Shown here in pieces: positions 10,836 through 19,591 of a stretch of 49,480 nucleotides of DNA (position 1 is its first letter; every line of letters starts with the position of its first letter). The stretch is from Zygnema cylindricum (taxonomy: Eukaryota; Streptophyta; Zygnematophyceae; Zygnematales; Zygnemataceae), in contig JBBHKE010000226.1 of NCBI GenBank assembly GCA_037447655.1, positions 47,501 through 96,980 on the forward strand, in the 5' to 3' direction. The notes under the pieces were generated by a model. The model made no database searches, had not been told where the DNA came from, and worked only from the letters and a program-made list of their open reading frames with translations. The translations under genes were made by a program, and so were the position numbers.

Positions 10836-11345
10836 GTTCGTTGAACTTTTTAGAGACGCCATAAATTCCGCAGCTCGCCGCAAGTTCGCTGAACTTTCTA
10901 GAGACGCCGTAAATTCCGCCGCTCACCGCTAATTCGTTGAACATTTTAGAGACGCCATAAATTCCGCAGCTCGCCACTAGCGCGCTGAACTTTTTAGAGA
11001 CGCCATAAATTCCGCCGGTCGCCGCTAGTTCGTTGAACTTTTTAGAGACATCATAAATTTCGGCGCTCGCCACTAGCTCGCTGAACTTTTTAAAGACGTT
11101 GTAGATTCCGCCGCTCGCCGCTAATTCGCTGAACTTTTTAGAGACGTCTTGAATTCTGTCGCACGCCGCTAGTTTGTTCGCCGCTAGTTCGTTTGGCCGA
11201 ATTGATGGCGTCTCTAATGGCGACTTCCTTGAGCTGTTTTGCGTCATTTGCGCGCGCGTATGTTTATCTATCCTCCACTCCGTCTTCAGAAGGAAGCTGT
11301 CGTTGGAGACGGCGTAAATTCCGCCGCTCGCTGGTAGTTCGTTGA
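10836..11345. repeat. 48-bp minisatellite, at least 7 units, open frame on minus strand
   Basis: Units follow the pattern TCGCTGAACTTTTTAGAGAC, then GCC.TAAATTCCGC.GCTCGCC. The first unit began upstream of 9594 before a transposon split the array. The unit is a multiple of three and the minus strand stays open through all units (about 150 codons, 10798-11247), giving a 16-residue repeat around GIYGVSKKFNELAAS. Whether this is translated is unknown. A second block of similar sequence is at 11280-11345. Confidence 0.8.
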
Positions 11346-11574
11346 ACTTCTCATTTTTTTAGGGTTGTTGAATATTTAAGATTTTTTTAATTTGAAAGTC
11401 AAAATAAGGTACGAATTTTAAAAATTCCGAAATCGTTTGATGCGCACTTTACGTAGTAATCGTTAGTTTAATCCGTGCGCATAGGACATCTATGCTATAA
11501 CGACAAAAGTACGGTGGTACGGTGATGCTGGTACGGCAGTGGCGGCAGTGGTATGGTGGTACGGTACACCGCCA

Positions 11575-11995
11575 ATCACCATTAGAGTAAATAACGCTAA
11601 TTCGGTGCCCTTTTTAAAAAAAAAAAACATGAAATACAATCCATAATTATATTTTTTCCATTATTATAATGAGGGTTTTTTTCAATTAGCGTTAATAATG
11701 GAAGTACACTGTGATGAAAATAGTGTGGCGTACGGACAGGGTATCTCCGTACGAAATGGTAATTTTTGAATTACAAAGGCATAAAAAGACACCTAACATT
11801 ATTGTGTGAATGTGCACTGGAAGAAAGAGACGCAAACTCGTCGACAAAAATCACGTTCTCATATGTTCGTCCGTCGACCATGTGAACAGCGCGACGGTGT
11901 ACGAATTGTCAGGTTTTGTAAGAGCACACATATTACTGTAGACATCGAAAGGGCGGGTATTTATTATTCAGGACAGCCCAAATTACAGTTAGGGA
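11575..11995. mobile_element. Partial CACCG-TIR element (left end only)
   Basis: The left end TA-CACCGCCAATCACCATTAG and interior blocks (CGCGACGGTGTACGA, AATAGTGTGGCGTACGGAC) resemble the M2 copies at 13457 and 17347. No matching right end is found before the next element at 12001, so the right boundary is uncertain. Confidence 0.6.
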
Positions 11996-12000
11996 TTAAG

Positions 12001-12203
12001 TACACCGTGAATCGTTATTAGCGTTGAGAAATTATTAGTGTAAAGAAAAAATTAGCGTCATTCATTCTAATTTAGTGCCAAGAGACGTGGCAGGTTATGG
12101 TCCACGACCTTAAATAGTGTAGTTTATTCTATTTAAGGTATTAATGTCAAAATTTTGGGGTGCCGATATAGAGTTCATAACGCTAATAACGATTCGCGGT
12201 GTA
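12001..12203. mobile_element. CACCG-TIR element, 203 bp
   Basis: Ends TA-CACCGTGAATCGTTATTAG and CTAATAACGATTCGCGGTG-TA. The interior is unlike the S family. No coding capacity. Confidence 0.85.
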
Positions 12204-12347
12204 GTATATATATTTAAAAAATATATATATATATCCGCTTTTTGTATAATGCCTAGGCTTTACCGTAGCTGCTTTTGTTTTATTCCTTATGTTTTTATGA
12301 TAGGGTTTTGTTTGTCGTCGATATTTACCTTCTGGTCATGTTTGTAG

Positions 12348-12568
12348 TACACCGCTAATCGTTATTAGTGTGAAAAGTATTTTTTCCGTACTTAAAACAT
12401 CTTTTCTCCCTGCACACATGTCGGATCGTTAATCCGATGGCTGCTATTGAAAGGGAAGATCCTCAGATTCCTATTGGTGGTCTCCGATTGACAATCCGAC
12501 AACTGTGCACGGAGAAAAGATGTTTGAAGTGCAAAAGAAAAATAACACTAATAACTATTAGCGGTGTA
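12348..12568. mobile_element. CACCG-TIR S-type MITE (copy 4)
   Basis: A 221-bp foldback with ends TA-CACCGCTAATCGTTATTAG and TAACTATTAGCGGTG-TA and the family arms (ACTTAAAACATCTTTTCTCC and inverse). Confidence 0.88.
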
Positions 12569-12656
12569 GTTTGTATAATTGTTCATAATTCCAGCCTTTA
12601 ATGGTTGACAAAAGTCAATCCATTCAAATCCTGTTTTGTATTCTAGTGGTGTACTG

Positions 12657-13270
12657 TACACCGCGAATCGTAATTAGAGTAATGAAAAAATTAGAGTAAA
12701 AAAACCAAAAAAAAAAATAGAGTAATGAACTCTAGTTTATGTGATAAATATTTTTCACAGAGGAAGTTTACTCTAATTATTTAAGTACTCTATATTGGGT
12801 TATGTCGGCAATAAATATCCGCGCTGAAATTATGAACACTAAATTAATTAGACGTACAAAATATGTCAGTCCGTATAGTTTTGACGTCATTATGACGTTA
12901 GTATTATTTGTCGCGCTGAATGTTAGTTAATGTTCACACTGACGACAATGCTGTCGACGGACGAGAGTTATGCGAATGGTTTTTTTCGATGTGATTGATT
13001 TTTCGTTTAGTGCGATTTCACGTGCGAGTGCGATTCTATTAAATCATTGTTTGTACCTTTTTATTTAAAAAAGTACAATTTTGCACGGTCGAACGTCGCC
13101 CGTACTCCACACTATTTACGAAGAACTGCATTACAATTTTTTACGCTAATTAAACTTACCTAAATTAGAATAGTGAAAAAATTAGAATCATTTACTCTAT
13201 TTGATGTCAAAGAGTCGAAATTTCGAGCGACCGAATTAGAGTAATTTACTCTAATTACGATTGCGGTGTA
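12657..13270. mobile_element. CACCG-TIR M3-type element, 614 bp
   Basis: Ends TA-CACCGCGAATCGTAATTAG and CTAATTACGATTGCGGTG-TA. The sub-terminal parts repeat TTAGAGTAA motifs. The block CGAAATTTCGAGCGACCGAA near the right end is shared with the elements at 27578 and 29384. No transposase. Confidence 0.85.
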
Positions 13271-13456
13271 CTTGTCTCTTGTGATATAATAAAATCTTTC
13301 ATATAATCTTTCTCATGCCCCTCTCCACAGTTCAAGACAAATCCAGTATTGTAATAAGATTTAGGGCCATCCGTACCAAACCACAAAGTCCGTACTGACC
13401 AGAACGACCGTACATTGTCCCTCTCTGTTAGAGTCGACAAGTACAAGAATGAACTG

Positions 13457-14475
13457 TACACCGTGAATCGCTGTTACACCGTGAATCGTTATTAGTGTCA
13501 AAGTTTAAATAGTGTTGAAGAAAATTTACCGTAATTGATGCTAATTAAGAATTTGATTTTTTTTTAAAAGGTGTATTATAATTTCGACATTATGCTAATT
13601 TGGGAACAGCAAAAATGGAATACTAGCCGTACGAATATATACATTAATACATGTATCCGTACAAACTATTAGAAATCGTACGCCGTCGCGAATCTAAATA
13701 ATCCGTACATGCCATACTAATTTACGTGTTAGACTAATCCCGTTTTTTGAGCGCACGTTCCTATGCGTGGGCGTCTGATTTAATTCATTTTTTGTAAATT
13801 TTCACTTGAAAAGGTACATTTATGAACAGTCTGACATCGACCATACACCTCACTATTTATAAATTATTGTACTTTCGTTCTTTACGCTATTTTGTACGGT
13901 GCGTTAATTAACGTCAATGAAACATTAAAATCATGTATCCTATTTGAGGAAAAAAATCAAAATTTTAAGAACCCAAATTAGTGACTTTGACACTAATAAG
14001 GATTCGCGGTGTAGCGTTCATGACTTTATTTGAGGTACCCTATTTTTTTCGGCAAATTCTCAAATAGAATTAATGATTCTGAATATTTATAAACGTTATT
14101 TGAGGTACCCCATTAAATAGGGTGATGTACGGAATGTCAGAGCCGTACTATTTTGTACTTTTTAAAGTAAAAAAGTACAGAAAAAATATTCACGATGTCC
14201 CGTAGTCGCGCTAACATGTAATTGCGTAAACATTTTCCAGCATACGCGGATGTCAAAAAAACGCGACGGCGTACGATTTGAACAATTTCTTACGTGCACA
14301 GTTTTTAGTGTGGATATATTATGCGCCGAAAACTTTTACAAAGCAGTTTACAAATTAGACTTAATGATAAATTAGAACAAATGTTTTTTTGGAAAAATTT
14401 GAAAATTAGCGTAAATAACGCTAATTGTTTCATTACGCTATCTATTTCATTACGCTAATAGCGATTCACGCTGTA
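13457..14475. mobile_element. CACCG-TIR M2-type element with an M1 element inserted in its own left repeat
   Basis: The left end CACCGTGAATCGCTGT is cut at a TA by the 13475-14013 element and resumes as GCGTTCATGAC. The right end is AATAGCGATTCACGCTG-TA. The restored unit (about 480 bp) matches 17347-17839, including GTTATTTGAGGTACCCC and CGCGACGGCGTACGATTTGA. Confidence 0.85.
13475..14013. mobile_element. CACCG-TIR M1-type element, 539 bp, intact
   Basis: Ends TA-CACCGTGAATCGTTATTAG and CTAATAAGGATTCGCGGTG-TA. It is the uninterrupted sister of the element at 9594-10835 and supplies the empty site for the Tourist-like insertion there. Non-coding. Confidence 0.88.
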
Positions 14476-14633
14476 GCAGATTGTATTTCCTGACGTGGCT
14501 CGTTATGAGCCACTCAGCCGAACAGTGGCACTAACTCCTATTTTTGGTTTAGGGTTCAGAAAACACACTGGAACTACAATAGAGTTCTTAACTCTAAAAA
14601 GAGACGGTCAAGGTACAGAAAAGTACAGTACAC

Positions 14634-14849
14634 TACAACCATGTATCGCTTTTAGTGTTAATCATTTTGTCGCCACTTATAACATCTTTTCTCCGTACAC
14701 TCTTGTCCGATTCTCAATTTCCAAACCGTTAATCGGAAGCTGAGAATCTTACCTTCCAATCTCAACCGTCAGATCTAAAACTGACAAGCGTGTACGGAGA
14801 AAAGATGTTTAAAGAGACGAAACATTAACACATAACAATTCATGGTATA
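14634..14849. mobile_element. CACCG-TIR S-type MITE (copy 5, degenerate ends)
   Basis: The termini have decayed (CAACCATGTATCGC on the left, CATGGTA on the right), but the arms ACATCTTTTCTCCGTACAC and GTGTACGGAGAAAAGATG and the core are clear. Confidence 0.8.
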
Positions 14850-14891
14850 CTGTACTGTATTGTAAAATTATTTACTGTACTCTCCTATATG

Positions 14892-15708
14892 TAGTGTTGG
14901 GTATCGAGGACCGTTTGCCGATATTCAATATATATCGAATTTCATGTACTCGATAATCGATATATCGCTTCGATATATTGAAAATCAAAATATCGCGATA
15001 TATCGCCAATATATCGTATCGTCGATATATCGAGGCATTTAAAAAAATAAATAATGAAATTCTTCACAGGTCTCCAAAGCCACGTGCCTTCGGACAAGGT
15101 GACCGTAAGATCTTTGCCGAAAAGAAGTACGGTTTTTTCTTGAAAGTCAGCAGAGTGAAGGAGATCTCTAAGGTACATTGACGTCGTACACTTGTGAAGT
15201 ACACGTATGTAATGCGCAAGTACGGATTTCCATACGAAAATGGTCGGTTTCAAATCTTTGACGATTTTAGAGATTTGATCGTCAACTTACGAGGAACCAC
15301 TCAAATTAAAACACGTATGTAAAACTTGTTTACAGACAATACGCGATGTAACCGAGGCCTCTGTAATACATAATTTTTGCTGTCCGTACTATTACATAGA
15401 CCTTCTGATGCAACCATACCCCAAATAAGTAATTATGTGAATTACAGTACTAGTACTTTTTGTTGGTTACATTTTGCTGCGTCTACCTTTAAGTCACGGA
15501 ACGCAAATCACGTCGTACGTTGCGTATCAGACAATTTGTCTTTATCGCTAAAATAACATATTATAAAATATCAAATTTATAAAATACTATACATCGCGAT
15601 GATTTATGTTGGTCTCGGTACGATATATCGAGGATTCTGCTCGATCGATATTCAATATATCGAATATCGAATTTATCCCGATATGAAACTACCCGATACC
15701 CAACACTA
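14892..15708. mobile_element. hAT-like element copy a (TAGTGTTGGG ends), 817 bp
   Basis: The termini TAGTGTTGGGTATCG and CCGATACCCAACACTA are inverted. The flanks CCTATATG and CCTGTAAG agree at 6 of 8 positions, as expected for an aged hAT 8-bp duplication. Both sub-terminal zones are packed with CGATATATCG-type palindromes. The interior is shared with copy d (27986-28807), including GGACAAGGTGACCGTAA. No transposase is recognised, so it is a deletion derivative. Confidence 0.82.
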
Positions 15709-16034
15709 CCTGTAAGGTATTGTACTCAAGGTGTTCTGTACTGTTTTGTACTAAAGTGAACCGTACTGTGCTTTAATTCTAGTGTACACTCATTTCTGGT
15801 CCTTTCATGACAGCTTTCTATGATTGGACGGTTTCTATCCATCGAGATGATAATCCTACGGCTCTCAACGGCCCAGCCACTGACAGCGTGTCATGCGACG
15901 ACTATAGAGTCAAAAAAAAAAAAAAACTTGCCTCATGGCCCCCGCTAGGCCGCAAATTTCGGGTCATAATGTCATATGGACGATTCAGGTCCCCAAGAGT
16001 TAAAAAGTACAGTATCATGTTTGTCACTATTCAG

Positions 16035-16255
16035 TACACCGTCGATCGTATTTAGAGTGTATGTTTTTTTTGTCTCTTAAAACATATTTTCTCCGTACAC
16101 ATTTGTCCAATTTTCAGTTTAAGACCGCCATTCGTAAGTTGAGAATACAAACTTTCAATCGTAACCGTCAGATCCACAATCTGACATGTATGTACGGAGA
16201 AAAGATGATTTAAGAGACAAAAAAAAAATACACGCTAAATACGATCGACGGTGTA
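16035..16255. mobile_element. CACCG-TIR S-type MITE (copy 6)
   Basis: A 221-bp foldback with ends TA-CACCGTCGATCGTATTTAG and CTAAATACGATCGACGGTG-TA and long matching arms. It ends exactly where the 8-bp flank of the next hAT-like element begins. Confidence 0.9.
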
Positions 16256-16333
16256 CTGTATTGTAGTGTCGGGTATCGGAGACGTATTGCCGATATTTCC
16301 GATAATCGATATGTTGAATCCATGTACCTAGAC

Positions 16334-17065
16334 CAGAGGTCGCAAACGGTCAACCGAAACCGTGACCGACCGTTAACCGACCGCCCGCGCCGGATCCGGA
16401 ACGGATTCGGTTGCCAAATTTTGGGGGTCGGGCGGTTACGGTCGGTTGACTCACCAGGAAAAAAAAAACGGTTAGTAACGGTCGGTCAAACAAAAAACCA
16501 ATAAAATGAAAAATTTGTACTTTTTTTTTCCAACATTATTGTTCTTTGTACTTTTGGTATCGTGGAAGTACGTGGCATCATGATTAGCGTCGCAAATCTG
16601 ACACGGTACTGTAGTAAGCTATTTATTTCGAAAATCTTAGAGAACGCGACAAAACGTCTCAAATCTGACACGGTCGTACAATATTCATTTCGCAAATCTT
16701 AGGCAACGCGACAAAGCGTCGCAAATCTGACACAGTAGTACACTATTCATTTCGCAAATCTTAGGGAACGTGACAAAGCGTCACAAATCTGACACGGTAG
16801 TAACACTATTCATTTCGTAAATCTTAGGGTACGCGACAAATCGTAATTATTGGCTTATTCCGTCGTACATTGATTAATTTTGTACTTTTCAGGTTACGGG
16901 CGGGCACGGTCGGTTGATTTTTTTTTTTTTTCGTAAACGACGGTCGGTTAACGGTTAACAATTTTGGAGCGTGACAAAACTCGGTCGGGCGTCGGTTACT
17001 CAGATTTTGAAAAAAAAAAAACGGTCGGTTTCGGGTATGATTTTTTTTGACTTTTGCGACCTCTG
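16334..17065. mobile_element. Nested hAT element, 732 bp, perfect 8-bp duplication
   Basis: The termini CAGAGGTCGCAAACGGTCA and TGACTTTTGCGACCTCTG are inverted. ACCTAGAC flanks both sides exactly (16326-16333 and 17066-17073). The CAGAGGTCG start is typical of hAT ends. The interior has CGGTCGGTTAACGG repeats and a 62-bp tandem array; no transposase frame. Confidence 0.92.
16586..16848. repeat. 62-bp tandem repeat, about 4 units
   Basis: Units run GTCGCAAATCTGACACGGTA, then CATTTCGCAAATCTTAGG and AACGCGACAAA. The array lies inside the nested hAT element and may be an internal expansion of it. Confidence 0.8.
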
Positions 17066-17115
17066 ACCTAGACGCTAAATGTCCGGATATTTATGCGATT
17101 TTTTATTTCCAGGCA

Positions 17116-17161
17116 CCCCCCCCCCCCCCCCGTGGCGCGCGCTCCGTGGGGGGGGGGGGGG
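17116..17161. repeat. C16/G14 homopolymer hairpin
   Basis: Sixteen C, a 16-nt GC-rich spacer containing GGCGCGCGC, then fourteen G. The runs can pair as a near-pure G:C hairpin, or form G-quadruplex/i-motif structures. It lies in hAT copy b. Confidence 0.85.
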
Positions 17162-17346
17162 TTATATCCATACGATTTTTCGTACGATTTTCCGTACTTG
17201 AACTGTACGGGCACCCATTTTTTGCGATATATATCGCGATGATTTATGTTGGTCCCGATACGATATATCGAGGTATCTGCTAAATCGATATTCGATATAT
17301 TGAATATCGAAATCATCGCGATATGAGTTTACCCGATACCCAACAC

Positions 17347-17839
17347 TACACCGTGAATCGCTATTAGCGTACATGACGCTAATTGGGGTACCCCTTTTTT
17401 TGGGGCAAATTCTCAAATAGAATAAAGTACGCTAAATGTTTTTGCACGTTATTTGAGGTACCCCGCTCAATACGGTTCATAACTGTAATTTAGTGTCCTT
17501 TTAAATAGTGTGGTGTACAGACTGTCAGATATGTACTATTTTGTACCTTTTTAAATTTAAAAGTACAGAAAATATAATAATATATAATTGCTTAAATATT
17601 TTCCGGGATACGCAGATGTCAAAAAAACGCGACGGCGTACGATTTGAACAATTTCGTACATATACATGTTTTAGTATGGACATATTATGTGCCGAAAATT
17701 TTTACAAAGCAGTTTACAAATTAGAGTACATGATAAATTAGTATCATGGTGTACCCGAAAAAACACAATTTACCGTAAAGTACGCTAATTGTTTCATTAC
17801 GCTATATTTTTTATTACGCTAATAGCGATTCACGGTGTA
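17347..17839. mobile_element. CACCG-TIR M2-type element inserted in a hAT terminus
   Basis: Ends TA-CACCGTGAATCGCTATTAG and CTAATAGCGATTCACGGTG-TA, 493 bp. The left TA is the last dinucleotide of hAT copy b (AACACTA). Related to 13457-14475. Confidence 0.88.
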
Positions 17840-17868
17840 CTGCATTGTATTTGTCGCGTTTCGAGTAC

Positions 17869-18094
17869 TACACCGTGTATCGCTATTAGTGTTGATGGTT
17901 TTTTCGCCACTTAAAACATCTTTTCCCCGTACACACTTGTCTGGTTTTGGACTTTGAAAGTTGCGATGGAAAGCCAAGATTCTCAACCTTCCCGTTTGTA
18001 ATAATAGGACAAAATTTCGTACGTGTGTGTGTACGAATAAAATATGCTTTAAGAGGCGAAAATTTTATTTTCACCAATAGCGATACACGGTGTG
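17869..18094. mobile_element. CACCG-TIR S-type MITE (copy 7)
   Basis: Ends TA-CACCGTGTATCGCTATTAG and AATAGCGATACACGGTG, followed by TG rather than TA (decayed duplication). The arms are weaker on the right side. Confidence 0.82.
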
Positions 18095-18420
18095 CTGTAG
18101 TACGCGGAATAATACGAGTGGCTCATGCGATTTCCTGTCGCAATCATTGGGTTTGTACTTTGTAATTTGTAGGTCCATGTTTTTTTTGTACATTTTCATA
18201 TTTTTTGCGCTATGCGTATTTTACTTATTACTTTTCAAGTTTTCATTAAAATTTAAAAGAGTTACAAACCGGCGTATAAAAGGAATTTGTTTTCTACTCT
18301 ATATAGAGTTCCGTACAGCTGTGGCGCACACTATTTAAGAAATAAACAACATATGACTTAGGTTTTTGACTTTTTGTCTTTTTTTTTGTTTTCTGGTCGT
18401 CGTATCGCGCCAAAAGACTT

Positions 18421-18753
18421 TTGACGACGCGTGTAATTTTCGGAAAGGAGGCAGGTCTTAGGAAACGCAGTGAAATAAATAGAATACGATATAATTTACA
18501 GTATGAACTCTTGTCGAAACACGACGAATTTGCCGTTTTGACAGTTATGTCCGACAAAAAGGATCCTTTTCGGTTGTTTCCAGCACCTGTCAAAAAAATG
18601 GTGCAGGAAAGTACTGTGCAGATAAATTTGTCGTTATGCGCTGATTTGACCACCTGTCTCAAACAGCGCCGGAAAAGTCCACGACAGGAACCATTTTATA
18701 TAATCCCTCAAGATGTTATGACGTCATTACGCTTGTTATACGTCATCAGTTAA
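18421..18753 (+). CDS. Hypothetical short reading frame, 110 codons
   Basis: This is an open frame beginning with a non-ATG codon, with ordinary-looking composition (MSDKKDPFRLFPAPVKK, EPFYIIPQDV). I recognise no domain. A second short frame (18955-19197) lies in the same orientation. Together they may be remnants of a transposon protein or of an unrecognised gene. The interval 18095-19470 has no other support. Confidence 0.2.
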   Translation: MTTRVIFGKEAGLRKRSEINRIRYNLQYELLSKHDEFAVLTVMSDKKDPFRLFPAPVKKMVQESTVQINLSLCADLTTCLKQRRKSPRQEPFYIIPQDVMTSLRLLYVIS

Positions 18754-19477
18754 GCGAAGCATTGCTGTAACTCGACGCTGACTTTTTTTGTCGACGACAA
18801 AAAATACAAAAAAGTACAAAACAATATTATAATAGGTCAAAAGTTTCTTTTGACGTGTCTGACGACCACCGACATGGAAATCTCTCCTCATAAGCTTAAT
18901 ATGTTTGATTTTGCGTGCCAGTTTGTCTGACAGAAGTTTGAAAACTACGCACCAGTGACTGGTCGAAAAGTACGACTCACACGTGTTTTTCAGCTTGTTA
19001 AGCCATCAGTGGTCCTTATTATACCGTACGGAGACGTTGACTGTTCTTTTTCGTACGACAAGACACGCTTCCCCATGGATATCCACTCGGACACTATGAT
19101 GCCTCCCAAACGATTACACATTGAGTGTCGCGATCCGGTGATTATTTTACGTACAAAATCCGTATGCATAGCTGTTCTTTATGTACGGTTTATGTGACAG
19201 TCATGGTACGACATGTACGGTATATTTGTCGCGGACCTGATTGTTCAAACATTCCTGGCGTTCAAAGCATTTACAATTTTACACTATCTAAAAGTGCGCA
19301 CTGTATGAAATGTTTTTCCGTATACAGTCAAACCGGTCAAAGGTACGGTATTCCACTAAAATCTCTCCTGTGACGTGTCCTTCAAGTTTGGAGACTTTGA
19401 AGAAAAAAATAAAGTAACTTTACTCTAGCTCCAGTATCTAAAAGAGACATTTGTTTTCTTACTCTCCAAGTTACTTC

Positions 19478-19558
19478 TCTCTCCCTCTCCCTCTCCCTCT
19501 CCCTATCCCTCTCCCTCTCCCTCTCCCTCTCTCTCTCCCTCTCCCTCTCCCTCTCTTT
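19478..19558 (+). repeat. CCCTCT microsatellite in the probable 5' leader of the kinase gene
   Basis: (CCCTCT)n lies 34 nt upstream of the kinase start codon. CT-rich leaders are common near plant transcription starts; a role here is inference. Confidence 0.75.
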
Positions 19559-19591
19559 TCCTAACTTCTCGGAGTCTTCTAATAGGAAACC

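Larger units (their letters stand above)
16264..17348. mobile_element. hAT-like element copy b, containing a second hAT element
   Basis: The left end is TAGTGTCGGGTATCGG and the right end CCGATACCCAACACTA. The left 8-bp flank CTGTATTG (16256-16263) is matched at 7 of 8 positions by CTGCATTG at 17840-17847, beyond the CACCG element that sits in the terminal TA. The right sub-terminal zone has CGATATATCG repeats. Without the nested element it is about 345 bp. Confidence 0.82.
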
